Below, one piece after another: positions 24,539-33,146 of a stretch of 64,000 bases of DNA. Made by a program: the position numbers and the translations under genes. The notes beneath the pieces are model-generated. The model worked only from the letters and a program-made list of their open reading frames with translations. It was not told where the DNA came from and ran no database searches. Positions within the stretch are counted from its first letter, which is position 1, and every line of letters begins with the position of its first letter. Source of the DNA: Betaproteobacteria bacterium (GTDB lineage Bacteria > Pseudomonadota > Gammaproteobacteria > Burkholderiales > SG8-41); assembly GCA_900299145.1 (NCBI GenBank), contig OMIN01000113.1, forward strand, positions 49,887 through 113,886, given 5' to 3'.

Positions 24539-24826
24539 ATGCACACACGCGCGGCCGCAGCCGTACTGGCTTTTTCGCTGATTGCGCAGGCGCAAGCCGG
24601 CGAGCCTGGTCATGAACGGTACGTCGCCGATGCGCTGGAGGTTGTCGTTACGCCCACGGGTGAAAGCATCACGCGTCTGGTCTCGCGCAAGCGGCAAACC
24701 GTGCGTCAATTTTGGGTCGAGTCAGTGTATTCGCCGCAAGGTACGCTGGTAGTCATGCTCGAACCGGCGCGCGGCGCGCGCGCTGAATTTGCACGGCCAT
24801 TACCGGCCCATCCGACAGGGCAGTGA
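24539..24826 (+). CDS. Small exported hypothetical protein
   Basis: 95 residues beginning MHTRAAAAVLAFSLIAQAQA, a short Sec signal, followed by a charged beta-rich segment without a recognised motif. The reading frame keeps a plausible signal peptide and normal codon use, which is the main reason to accept it. A weak CGGGAG precedes the ATG. It lies 84 bases after the preceding exported protein on the same strand. Confidence 0.5.
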   Translation: MHTRAAAAVLAFSLIAQAQAGEPGHERYVADALEVVVTPTGESITRLVSRKRQTVRQFWVESVYSPQGTLVVMLEPARGARAEFARPLPAHPTGQ

Positions 24827-24876
24827 ATAAAGTTTCGCCGGATCCCGGCCCCCAAGCCGTTTAGCAATAGCCGTCG

Positions 24877-26046
24877 CTAAAACTCGTACTCCGGCCCATC
24901 GACATACTTGAATCGCTCCAGTGCATCCTTGCGCAGGGTAAAGCCCAGCCCCGGTTTGTCTGGCGCGTGCACATAGCCGTCGCGGATGTCGTACGGCTCG
25001 TTGAAGAGTTCGTTCATCATCGGCATGTAGCCCTGGCTTACTTCAAGGATGTGGCAGTTGGCCGCCGACAACGCGACGTGGATACTGGCAGCGAACAGCA
25101 GGCCCGACCCCCACGCGTGGGGCGCGAGACGAATGTCGTGCGCTTGGGTTAACGCGGCGATGCGGCGGATTTCGGTGAGGCCGCCCGCGCGCGCGACATC
25201 CGGCTGCGCGATGTCGATGGCTTTGTGATCGAGCATGCTTTTGAAGCCGTAGCGCGAAAACTCCCGCTCGCCGGAGGCGATGGGAATGCGTGTGGAAGCG
25301 CGAACTTCAGCCATGCCCGCGTGATTGTCGGGTGACACCGGTTCCTCGAACCACGCGATGTTGTAGGGCTCCAGCGCCTTGGCGATGGCAATGGCCACCG
25401 GCGTTTCGAGCGAAGCGTGCGCATCGACCATCAGTTCGACGTTGGGGCCAATGCCGCGCCGCGCGGCCTCGACGCGGCGCACGCAGTTTTCTATGGAGAA
25501 TCCATCGCGGCCCACCACGCGCATTTTTGCGGCGGTGAAGCCTTTGGCTGCGTAGCCGCCCAGTTCCGCTTCGGCTTCGTTACCCGGCGCCCAGCCGCCG
25601 CTGGCGTAGCCGCGCACTTTGTCGCGCACGGCCCCCAGCGCCTGATAAATCGGCACGCCCAGCGCTTGTGCTTTCACATCCCAGATGGCGATATCGATGC
25701 CCGCGATCGCTTCCATCACCATGCCGTTGCGGCGGCTGGTTTCGGCCTGTGCGACGCCGCGTTCCAGTGCGGGCTTGGCGCGCGAGCCGTTGTACATTTT
25801 TTCGAATATGCGCTCGGAAAACATCGGGTCTTCGCCGACCACGTCCGGCGCGAGTTCATGTTCGACTATCGCCGCCACCACGGGCGGCGTGCCGAGCGCC
25901 GCGCCCATGCCAGTCAGCCCCTTGTCGGTTTCGACCAGAATGAGTGTCGCGTCACTCTTGACCTTGGTGCCTAGGTCGGTACGGTGCTGACGCGCCTTGG
26001 GCACGGGGTCGGACATGGGGATGGCGCGAACGCGGGTGATTTTCAT
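24877..26046 (-). CDS. Enolase-superfamily mandelate racemase/muconate lactonizing enzyme
   Basis: A 389-residue enzyme that abstracts an alpha proton from a carboxylate. Metal ligands appear in order: Asp in ELMVDAHAS, Glu in WFEEPVSPDN and Glu in IASGEREFS. The KxK-type motif reads AAKMRVVG (Lys then Arg), and the C-terminal catalytic His is in LAPHAWGSGL. This pattern fits the mandelate-racemase subgroup acting on sugar acids. Its ATG lies 34 bases after copy 10 of the dispersed repeat. An EamA permease is encoded just upstream on the same strand. Confidence 0.9.
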   Translation of the reverse strand: MKITRVRAIPMSDPVPKARQHRTDLGTKVKSDATLILVETDKGLTGMGAALGTPPVVAAIVEHELAPDVVGEDPMFSERIFEKMYNGSRAKPALERGVAQAETSRRNGMVMEAIAGIDIAIWDVKAQALGVPIYQALGAVRDKVRGYASGGWAPGNEAEAELGGYAAKGFTAAKMRVVGRDGFSIENCVRRVEAARRGIGPNVELMVDAHASLETPVAIAIAKALEPYNIAWFEEPVSPDNHAGMAEVRASTRIPIASGEREFSRYGFKSMLDHKAIDIAQPDVARAGGLTEIRRIAALTQAHDIRLAPHAWGSGLLFAASIHVALSAANCHILEVSQGYMPMMNELFNEPYDIRDGYVHAPDKPGLGFTLRKDALERFKYVDGPEYEF

Positions 26047-26079
26047 CGGTTACTCCAGCGAGGGATTAATCGGAGGTAT

Positions 26080-26099
26080 TGTAAGTATCTGTTTTATTG
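26080..26099 (-). repeat. Dispersed AT-rich junction repeat, copy 10
   Basis: Plus strand TGTAAGTATCTGTTTTATTG, continuing as AATATTTTAA. It fills the gap between the EamA stop codon and the enolase-superfamily gene. The looser arm matches copies at 28658 and 63383 well. Confidence 0.85.
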
Positions 26100-26105
26100 A
26101 ATATT

Positions 26106-27020
26106 TTAAGACCGCTCTGACTGCGTGGCGACGCGTATGCCAATCAGCACCAGCACTGCGCCGGCGATGGCCGCCGCGCTCAACACTTCGCCCAGCAGCG
26201 CCCAAGCAAAGAGGCCCGCCATCACCGGCTGTAACAGCAGGCCCACGGAAGACAGTGTAGCGGGCAAATGCGCCAGCGCGTAGGCAATCAAACTTTGCCC
26301 GGCGACGTGCGACACCAGCGCCAGGCCCAGCAGCTTCGCCCAGCCGGTTGGCGTGACGGGCAAAAACGCCTCGCCTGACAGCAGCGCCAACGGCAGCAGA
26401 ATTACTGCGGTCACGGCACTACTCACCGCCATGATGCGCGCCGTGCCGACGTTGCCGCGCAGCTTTTTTACCGTCAGTTGATAGGCGGCGTAAAACATCG
26501 CGGTGACCACGCCCAGCGCGTCACCAAGCAGTGCATGGCCGCTCGTGTGCGAAAAATCGCCACCGACCATCAACATCACGCCGATTAACGCCGCGGCGAG
26601 GCCCGCGAGAAACAATGCCGCGGGCTTTCTGCGCCAGATAATCCACGCCGCCAGCGTCACGAATATCGGCGCGAGGTTTGCCAGCAGCACGGCGTTCGCC
26701 ACGGAGGTGAGCACAATCGACCAATGCCACACCGCCAAATCGCCCGCAAAGAAAAACCCCGCTGCAAACAGCAGCCCGCGCGGATTGCCGTGGGCGGCAG
26801 CGCTGCCGCGCGGCCGGCTTGCGTGCGCCCACGCCCACAAAAACGGCAGCGCGAGAAACACCCGCCAGAACGCCGTGGACACCGGCCCGGCTTCACTGAC
26901 CTTCACCCACAGCGCGGAAGTACCGATGCAGGTGGCGCCCGCGAACAGCGCAAGCAGGGCCAGTGAGCGGGCGCGGGCTTCCGTGGCGTTGGCGCTCGCG
27001 CCCGCGCCCGCGTCAACCAC
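26106..27020 (-). CDS. EamA/DMT-superfamily permease
   Basis: 304 residues with ten predicted membrane segments in two EamA repeats (for example LALLALFAGATCIGTSALWV at the start and AIAGAVLVLIGIRVA at the end). It exports or imports small metabolites; no substrate can be assigned. The GTG start at 27020 overlaps the 3' end of the SnoaL-like gene (stop at 27013), so the two are translationally coupled. A second EamA-type permease is at 31085. Confidence 0.88.
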   Translation of the reverse strand: MVDAGAGASANATEARARSLALLALFAGATCIGTSALWVKVSEAGPVSTAFWRVFLALPFLWAWAHASRPRGSAAAHGNPRGLLFAAGFFFAGDLAVWHWSIVLTSVANAVLLANLAPIFVTLAAWIIWRRKPAALFLAGLAAALIGVMLMVGGDFSHTSGHALLGDALGVVTAMFYAAYQLTVKKLRGNVGTARIMAVSSAVTAVILLPLALLSGEAFLPVTPTGWAKLLGLALVSHVAGQSLIAYALAHLPATLSSVGLLLQPVMAGLFAWALLGEVLSAAAIAGAVLVLIGIRVATQSERS

Positions 27021-27417
27021 CTTTCGACCCGGCGCCGATCTGCTTCCAGTAACTGTCCTTGCGCGCGATCTTGCCGTCGCGGATCACATAAACGTCGCAG
27101 CCGCGCACATCCAGCGCACGGCCGTCGGCAAAGCGCCCCGTGGCACGATAGGTGCCGATGACACGATCACCCGCGTATATCAAATCGGTTTCGGAAAAAC
27201 GCAGTTCCGGCATTTCCTTTGCACGCGCGGCCATGGTGGCGGTCACCGCCTCGCGTCCGCGCACGATCGTGCCGTGCGGCGCGTCGGGGCCGGTGGCGAG
27301 TATCCACTCGAAATCGTCGGTGACACAGTCCATCACGGCGTTGGCGTCGTTGTTGTTAAAGCCCTTGCCGAGCTTTTTCAGCAGGGCCAGCGCCACTTCA
27401 TTGGTGTTGCTGTTCAT
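27013..27417 (-). CDS. SnoaL/NTF2-like protein
   Basis: 134 residues of the NTF2-like cone fold used by small ketosteroid isomerase-type enzymes and binding proteins. Family segments: MDCVTDDFEWILATGPDAP, GREAVTATMAA, and the C-terminal strand pair DVRGCDVYVIRDGKIARKDSYWK. The ATG at 27417 follows GGGAGATACC; upstream in-frame codons lack a ribosome site. Coupled to the downstream permease by overlap. Ligand unknown. Confidence 0.8.
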   Translation of the reverse strand: MNSNTNEVALALLKKLGKGFNNNDANAVMDCVTDDFEWILATGPDAPHGTIVRGREAVTATMAARAKEMPELRFSETDLIYAGDRVIGTYRATGRFADGRALDVRGCDVYVIRDGKIARKDSYWKQIGAGSKGG

Positions 27418-27573
27418 GGTATCTCCCGAAGCATCGCGAATCGCCCATCGCGAAACGCAGGCGAAGAATACCCGTTTGACTTGTAGCCGCCAACGCACGG
27501 TCGAGGATTGGCGGCGGGAGCGCAGCCGGGGCTACAATGTTCGAATAACTCCATCGCCCGCCGTCACACGCGC

Positions 27574-28596
27574 ATGAACGCAAAAACCCATTTGCCCGGC
27601 AACCCGAAGGCAGCGCGGTTGAATGCCGCCCACTTCGCTATTTTCTTTGCCGCCTTGTTCGCCGCGCTGCCGGCCCGTGCGCAAACGCCCGCGCCAGCAT
27701 GGCCGTCCAAACCCGTTGCCATTATTATCGGCGTGACGCCGGGTGCGGCGACGGATATCGAGGCGCGCCTGTACGCACAGCGCATGACGGAAAATCTTGG
27801 CCGCTCGGTGATCGTCGATTACAAGCCCGGCGCGGGGTCGACCATTGCCACGCACTACGTGGTGAAATCAGCGCCCGACGGCCACAACATTATCGTGTTG
27901 GCGCCGACATTTACGTTCAGCAATCTGTCGTATCCCAACCTGCCCTACGATCCGTTGAAGGACATCGCGCCGGTATCGCTGCTGAGCCGCCGGCCCAGCA
28001 TCGTGATTGTGCATCCTTCGCTGCCGGTGAAATCAGTCGCTGAATACATCACGTATGCCAAAGCGCATCCGGGCAAAATCAACGTCGGCACGGCGGGCGC
28101 GGGCAGCTTCGCTGAATTGGGCTGGCAGTGGTTCAACAACATCACCGGTATCAAGGTCACGATCATCAATTACAAGGGCGGCGCGCCGGCAAGCGCCGCG
28201 CTGATGTCGGGCGAAGTGCAGATCGCGTTAAGCGGCATTTCGCAAATCACGCCGTTCATCAAATCCGGCAAGGTGCGGTTGATCGGCGTCACCACGGCTG
28301 AGCGCTCGAAGGCGATTCCACACGTGCCGACCATGGCCGAGCAGGGCGCCCCAGGGTTCGATTACGAGCAGTGGATCGGCGTGGGCGTTGCCGCCGCGAC
28401 GCCGCCGGCGCTCATCACGCGGCTTAACCATGAATTTGTGCGCGCGGCGAAATCACCGGACATCCTTTCGAAGCTGGAAGACGACGGCACCATCATCGTC
28501 GGCAGTACGCCGGAAGCGTTTCGCCAGCGTATCGCCACGGAGTCCGCCCGCTGGCGCAAGGTGGCGGCGGACACCGGCGCCAAACTCGCGCAGTAG
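27574..28596 (+). CDS. Bug/TctC-family solute-binding protein
   Basis: 340 residues; signal peptide ends ALPARAQ, and the mature strand is WPSKPVAIIIGVTPGAATD. The cleft region reads TIINYKGGAPASAALMSGE. This copy has no AT-rich repeat at its start. Divergent from the SnoaL gene, with 156 bases between; downstream, the gap to the amidohydrolase holds copy 11. The adjacent D-aminoacylase-like gene hints that an N-acylated or amide compound could be the ligand, but that is only proximity. Confidence 0.9.
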   Translation: MNAKTHLPGNPKAARLNAAHFAIFFAALFAALPARAQTPAPAWPSKPVAIIIGVTPGAATDIEARLYAQRMTENLGRSVIVDYKPGAGSTIATHYVVKSAPDGHNIIVLAPTFTFSNLSYPNLPYDPLKDIAPVSLLSRRPSIVIVHPSLPVKSVAEYITYAKAHPGKINVGTAGAGSFAELGWQWFNNITGIKVTIINYKGGAPASAALMSGEVQIALSGISQITPFIKSGKVRLIGVTTAERSKAIPHVPTMAEQGAPGFDYEQWIGVGVAAATPPALITRLNHEFVRAAKSPDILSKLEDDGTIIVGSTPEAFRQRIATESARWRKVAADTGAKLAQ

Positions 28597-28883
28597 CGGC
28601 CGGTGCAACCGCGGGTTGTGCTTTTCCCAAGGGCCGGCGCGCCTTTGCCGAGGCATGTATAAGTATGTGATTTTATTGATTAATTTTAACTCTCTGTGTG
28701 TCCCGGCCGTAAGTGCCGCCGCCCGGGCCGGCCGGGCGCGGCGCGCCCGTTGCACGCGTACTTCGCCAAGCGCCGCCCGCTGTGAGATAGTCTCGAAATT
28801 CGTCACGCCAAGGCTTCCACCATCTGGCACGTCCGACTTTCATCCGTTCGTCATTCACGCCATTCCTTCAAGGAGAAAACGCC
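28597..28883. other. Intergenic stretch with repeat and GC hairpin
   Basis: 287 bases after the Bug stop. It holds copy 11 of the dispersed repeat and a GC-rich stem (CGCCCGG / CCGGGCG, 28720-28738) without U tract. No reading frame of substance is visible. Confidence 0.5.
28658..28677 (-). repeat. Dispersed AT-rich junction repeat, copy 11
   Basis: Plus strand TATAAGTATGTGATTTTATT followed by GATTAATTTTAA. It is non-coding and in reverse orientation to both flanking genes. Confidence 0.75.
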
Positions 28884-30605
28884 ATGTATGATTTCGTTAT
28901 CCGTAACGGTACCATCGTCGACGGCACCGGCCTGCCGCGTTATCGTGCCGACGTCGCCATTCAGGGCAACCGCATCGCCGCCATCGGCCGCAGCATTCCT
29001 GAAAAGGGCAAAGAGGAACTCGACGCCACCGGGCACGTGGTGACGCCAGGCTTTATCGACGGCCACACGCACATGGATGCGCAGGTGTTTTGGGATCCGA
29101 TCGGCAGCTGCTCGTGCTGGCACGGCGTGACTTCGGTTGTGATGGGCAATTGCGGCTTCACGCTCGCGCCCGGCGCGGAAAAGCAGCGCGACATGGTGCT
29201 CTCCAACATTATCCGCGCGGAAGACATTTCCGCCGATGCCATGGCCGCGGCCATACAATGGCAGTGGACGACCTTTCGTGAATACATGGAGGTGGTGGAC
29301 AAGCTGCCGAAGTCGATCAACTACGCCGCCAACATCGGCCACTCGGCGTTGCGCACCTATGTGATGGGCGAGCGCGCATTCGATGGCAAGGTCAAGGCCA
29401 CGGATGACGACGTCGCGGCCATGGAGCGCGAGCTGATGGACGCGCTCGACGCGGGCGCGATCGGCTTCACCACCTCGCGTTCCAGCGGTCACAAACTGCC
29501 GGAGCCGGATAACCGGCCGGTGGCGTCCTACAACGCGTCATGGGAAGAACTGGAGCGCCTGGTGTGCAGCATGGGCAAAACAGGGCGCGGCATATTCGAG
29601 CTCTCGCGCGAGCGCGATGCGCGTTCGCCCGACCCGGCGGTGCGCGCGGCGGTGAACAACCGGCTGGTGGATCTGGCGGTCAAGAGTGGCGCGCCGACGA
29701 CGTTCGGCATGCCCGGTGGCAGCAATGGCGCAAAAGACGCCTTCAATATGCTGGACACCACTGCGGCGCGCGGCGGGCGCATGTTCGGACAAACACATAC
29801 GCGCGGCGTCTCGCACGTGCTGTCGTTCCGCGGGCGCCTGCAGTTTGACGATCTGCCCGAGTGGAAGGAAGTGCGCGCGATGCCGTTCGAGGATCAGCGC
29901 GTGGCATTCAGCGATCCGGAGCGCAAAAAGCGTTTGATCGAGGCCACCAAGACGGGCACGTATCGCACCGGCGGCGGCGAACCGCGCAAGCCGAACTTCG
30001 ATAACATGTATGTGGTGCAAAGCGCGGTGTCGAAGAACCCGACGGTCAACGAACTTGCCGCCAAGCGCGGCATCGAACCGGTGGAGTTGATGATCAACCT
30101 CGCGCTGGAAACCAATTTCGATCAGTTGTTCCAGCAGTTCGACATCACCACTGTGCCCAAGGACGAAGCCGAGGCGTTGGCTACCCTGCGCCATCCGCGC
30201 ACCGTGATGACGTTCTCTGATTCCGGCGCGCACGTGAGCCTGATCATGGATTCGTCGATCCACACGCATCTGCTGTCGTACTGGGTGCGCGAGCGCGGCG
30301 CATTCACGCTGGAGGAAGGCGTGAAAATGATCACCATGACGCCCGCAATGGCGTGGGGCTTTACCGACCGTGGCATCGTGCGCACCGGCGCGATAGCCGA
30401 CCTTAATGTGTTCAACCCCGACAAGATCGCGCCGGAAATCCCGACCATCGTCAACGATCTGCCCACCGGCGCGCGGCGCCTGAAGCAGAAATCGACCGGC
30501 ATTCTTGCCACCCTCATGGGCGGGCGCGTGTCATTCAAGAACGGCGAGCACACCGGCTGGCTGGGCGGCAAGCTGTTGCGCTCGGCGGCGGCAGGGATTA
30601 TTTAA
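28884..30605 (+). CDS. N-acyl-D-amino-acid deacylase-like amidohydrolase
   Basis: A 573-residue metal-dependent hydrolase of the D-aminoacylase/dihydroorotase-like superfamily. Metal ligands H61 and H63 plus D65 stand in DGHTHMD; C90 in GNCGF is the bridging-type cysteine characteristic of D-aminoacylases; a late FSDSGAH supplies the catalytic Asp. The C-terminal urease-like beta barrel is present (IADLNVFNPDKI). AAGGAG precedes the ATG. Its stop codon TAA is part of copy 12 of the dispersed repeat. The following cupin may act in the same pathway. Confidence 0.9.
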   Translation: MYDFVIRNGTIVDGTGLPRYRADVAIQGNRIAAIGRSIPEKGKEELDATGHVVTPGFIDGHTHMDAQVFWDPIGSCSCWHGVTSVVMGNCGFTLAPGAEKQRDMVLSNIIRAEDISADAMAAAIQWQWTTFREYMEVVDKLPKSINYAANIGHSALRTYVMGERAFDGKVKATDDDVAAMERELMDALDAGAIGFTTSRSSGHKLPEPDNRPVASYNASWEELERLVCSMGKTGRGIFELSRERDARSPDPAVRAAVNNRLVDLAVKSGAPTTFGMPGGSNGAKDAFNMLDTTAARGGRMFGQTHTRGVSHVLSFRGRLQFDDLPEWKEVRAMPFEDQRVAFSDPERKKRLIEATKTGTYRTGGGEPRKPNFDNMYVVQSAVSKNPTVNELAAKRGIEPVELMINLALETNFDQLFQQFDITTVPKDEAEALATLRHPRTVMTFSDSGAHVSLIMDSSIHTHLLSYWVRERGAFTLEEGVKMITMTPAMAWGFTDRGIVRTGAIADLNVFNPDKIAPEIPTIVNDLPTGARRLKQKSTGILATLMGGRVSFKNGEHTGWLGGKLLRSAAAGII

Positions 30606-30620
30606 GTATTTGTTTTACAA
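30601..30620 (-). repeat. Dispersed AT-rich junction repeat, copy 12
   Basis: Plus strand TTTAAGTATTTGTTTTACAA. Provides the stop codon of the amidohydrolase and ends 16 bases before the cupin ATG, which has no Shine-Dalgarno sequence. Confidence 0.85.
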
Positions 30621-30636
30621 AGATAAATTCAAAGTC

Positions 30637-31062
30637 ATGTCGCAACTCAATATCGTCAAGGCCGGCACCGTCAAAACGCAGAACATTCGCGGCAAGCCCA
30701 AGGAAGCGGGACAGATCACGCGCATCATCAATACGGAACATTTTTTCTTCAACATTGATGAGATCGCGCCCGGTCACAGCCCGCACCACTGGCATCGCCA
30801 CGATCAGTACGTGCACGATGGTGTGAAGGTCGAATACCCGCCGGAGTTTGAAGAAGTTTATTACGTGCTAAGCGGCACCGGCGTGATTCAGTGGAAGACG
30901 GAATCGGGAGAAGTGAAAGAGCAGGCGGTCGGCCCCGGCGACACCATGCACATGCCGCCGGGCGTGATCGAACATCAATTGCTCGCCACCGGCACGGAGA
31001 ATATTCGCATTGCCGTGGTGGGCGTGCCGCCGCCTAAGCGTACGCCGATCAAGTCGGCTTAG
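30637..31062 (+). CDS. Cupin-domain protein
   Basis: 141 residues with one cupin barrel. Motif 1 is HHWHRHDQYVHDGVKVEYPPEFEEVYYVLSG (shown here only in outline: His-rich entry, then Glu), and motif 2 is PGDTMHMPPGVIEHQL, giving the usual two or three His and one Glu metal ligands. It is likely an enzyme or sensor for a small acid. It lacks a ribosome site and instead follows copy 12 of the AT-rich repeat. Probably co-transcribed with the amidohydrolase. Confidence 0.85.
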   Translation: MSQLNIVKAGTVKTQNIRGKPKEAGQITRIINTEHFFFNIDEIAPGHSPHHWHRHDQYVHDGVKVEYPPEFEEVYYVLSGTGVIQWKTESGEVKEQAVGPGDTMHMPPGVIEHQLLATGTENIRIAVVGVPPPKRTPIKSA

Positions 31063-31084
31063 AGGACGCCGGTGAAGTAGCCCG

Positions 31085-32014
31085 TTACACCAGCCGGAAC
31101 ATCAACACCCCGGCTACCGTGACGGCGATGCCGGCCAGCTCCAGCGCAGTAATTTTTTCGCGAAAATAAAGCCACGAAATCGCCAGCGTAAACACGGCTT
31201 CAATCTGCCCCACTGCGCGCACATACGAGGCATTCTGCAGCGCGAACGCCGAGTACCAGCCGATGGAGCCGAGCGCGCTGGTGAGGCCGATGAAACTGGC
31301 GATGCCGCGCAGCGGCCACATTTCGCGGAACACCGCCGGCTCCTTCGCCGCGAGCCACAGGCCGAGAAACACGATCTGCATGGTGTTGGCGAGCACCACC
31401 GTCCAGCCCGCGCGCCACAGAAAGTGATTGTCCGGCCCCAGCGCCAGCGTGGCCGCGCGCAGGAATAAATATGAAAACGAAAACATCAGCGCGCACGCCA
31501 GTGCCACCAGCGTCGGCCGCCCAAACAGCAGGTGTGCCAGCGCCTCGCCGCGTGTCCTGAACAGGCCCGTGCCCGTCTTGCCGAGCAGCATCAGCGTGAC
31601 ACCGCACATTACGACAACAATTGCGACCCAGCCCAGCGGCGTCACCAGCTCGGTGAAGAGCACCGTGCCGATCATCGCCGTCAAAATGAGGTCGGTTTTG
31701 GTGAGCATGGTGCCGACGGCAAAATTCTTCAGCCGAAACAGGTAAATCAGGAGCGCCGTGGCGACCACCTGTGTGAACGCGCCGCCAAAGGTGTGGAGCA
31801 CGAACGGCCAGGTGAAAGCCGGCAGCCCGCGGCCCGTGTAGGCAATCGCGCCGCCGAGAAAAATCAGCAAGAACGGAATGCCGAACAGCGAGCGCACGTA
31901 CGTAGTGCCCATGGTCGACATGCGCTGATTGAGTTGCTTCTGCGCGGCTGTGCGCACCGCTTGCATCAGCGCGGCGAAGATTGACAGGGGTATCCAGACC
32001 CAGGTGGCGTCCAT
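31085..32014 (-). CDS. EamA/DMT-superfamily permease
   Basis: 309 residues with about ten hydrophobic segments (IPLSIFAALMQAVRTAAQ at the start, WVAIVVVMCGVTLMLLG mid-protein, LAGIAVTVAGVLMF at the end). Two EamA halves are visible, separated by a cytoplasmic loop around RTRGEALAHLLFGR. ATG 32014 is chosen because the upstream in-frame sequence is Cys/Ser-rich and unlike a transporter. It is convergent with the cupin. Substrate unknown. Confidence 0.87.
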   Translation of the reverse strand: MDATWVWIPLSIFAALMQAVRTAAQKQLNQRMSTMGTTYVRSLFGIPFLLIFLGGAIAYTGRGLPAFTWPFVLHTFGGAFTQVVATALLIYLFRLKNFAVGTMLTKTDLILTAMIGTVLFTELVTPLGWVAIVVVMCGVTLMLLGKTGTGLFRTRGEALAHLLFGRPTLVALACALMFSFSYLFLRAATLALGPDNHFLWRAGWTVVLANTMQIVFLGLWLAAKEPAVFREMWPLRGIASFIGLTSALGSIGWYSAFALQNASYVRAVGQIEAVFTLAISWLYFREKITALELAGIAVTVAGVLMFRLV

Positions 32015-32100
32015 GTTTATTTTTGGTTTACAACACAATGAGCAACTGGATCGCGCGTCGGAACTACAGCATGCTTCACGAAATTCAACAAACCACAACT

Positions 32101-32180
32101 GTCATTCTCGCGTAGGCGGGAATCCATAAGCTCGTCGCAAGTGGAACGGTGTTATGGGTTCCCGCCTGCGCGGGAACGAC
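32101..32180. repeat. Short inverted-repeat element matching the GIY-YIG element's ends
   Basis: 80 bases. The right end (32151-32180: GTTATGGGTTCCCGCC then TGCGCGGGAACGAC) differs at one position from the right end of the GIY-YIG element at 34586-34618. The left end (GTCATTCTCGCGTAGGCGGG then AATCCATAA) is its imperfect inverse. Only about 20 bases lie between the ends, so this looks like a MITE-like deletion derivative. Confidence 0.75.
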
Positions 32181-32252
32181 GAGGAGAGTTTAGCGGTTAC
32201 CGGGTACTTTGGGTCAGCGCAACAAGTGTGGGCGTCTATCGTTTCCAATGGG

Positions 32253-33101
32253 TTAGGCACGTGATTTCGCGCGCTTGCGTTTGGCCGCAGGCGCTGTCTC
32301 TCCCGCCAGCCGGCTGCGCGTGCCGCCTTCCGACATGCAATGCCCGCCGCCCTGATAAATATCCGCCGGGGCTTTCCCCGGAGGGCCTTCGCGAGCAAGG
32401 ATTTCCTTTGCGTAAAGGGCGCTGCGATCCTTCGGCTTGTAGCCCAGCCGCCTCGCGTTGCTGTTGTCGAACCACGTGCCCTTGTTGTCCGAAATACCGT
32501 AGACGATTTCAAATTTCAGTTTCGGCTTTTCGATGCCGATCATCACCAGCTGCGCCATGTCGCGCGGGCTGATCCAGATCGCCAGTCGCCGCCGGTCGAT
32601 GGGCTCGCGATTCACGTTGCCGATGCGCATGCAGAACATTTCCATGCCGTAGCGGTCGGCGTAAAGGCTCGCCAGCGCCTCGTTGAACACCTTTGACACG
32701 CCATAGCGGCTATCGGGCTTGATATAAACGCGGTGATCCACTTTCTGCGTGATCGGGTAAAAGCCGACCGCGTGATTGGAGGTCGCCACCAGAAAACGCT
32801 TAACACCATTCAAGCGCGCCGCTTCCAGCGTATTGCGAAAGCCGATGATGTTGGCGTTGAGTATCTGCTCCCAAGTGTGCTCGCCGGACTGCCCGCCAAA
32901 ATGCACCACCGCATCCACGCCCTTGGTGATGCGCAGCGCGTGCTTCATGTTGGCGATGTCAGCCTTGATGAACGTCTCGCCGGGTTGGAGGTTTCTGATG
33001 GGCTGAATGTCGGAGAGGCGCAGCTTGTATTTGCCCGAGAGTTCGGCGCGCATGAAGGTGCCGATGCGGCCGGCGGCGCCGGTAATCAGGATGGTTTTCA
33101 T
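32253..33101 (-). CDS. NAD-dependent epimerase/uronate-dehydrogenase-like SDR
   Basis: 282 residues of extended SDR type. N-terminal Rossmann motif ITGAAGRIGTFMRAEL, acidic cofactor-binding end LSDIQPI, then VHFGGQSGEHTWEQILNANI and the catalytic SRYGVSKVFNEAL (YxxxK). The pattern and length fit uronate dehydrogenases and related hexuronate or NAD sugar oxidoreductases; the C-terminal 20 residues (AAGETAPAAKRKRAKSRA) are basic and extra. Next to sugar-acid-type genes this could oxidise a uronate, but the substrate is inferred. Confidence 0.82.
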   Translation of the reverse strand: MKTILITGAAGRIGTFMRAELSGKYKLRLSDIQPIRNLQPGETFIKADIANMKHALRITKGVDAVVHFGGQSGEHTWEQILNANIIGFRNTLEAARLNGVKRFLVATSNHAVGFYPITQKVDHRVYIKPDSRYGVSKVFNEALASLYADRYGMEMFCMRIGNVNREPIDRRRLAIWISPRDMAQLVMIGIEKPKLKFEIVYGISDNKGTWFDNSNARRLGYKPKDRSALYAKEILAREGPPGKAPADIYQGGGHCMSEGGTRSRLAGETAPAAKRKRAKSRA

Positions 33102-33146
33102 GTAGTCATATCAATTGCAGTGGTGTGTTCCGTGGTGAATGTCTGT

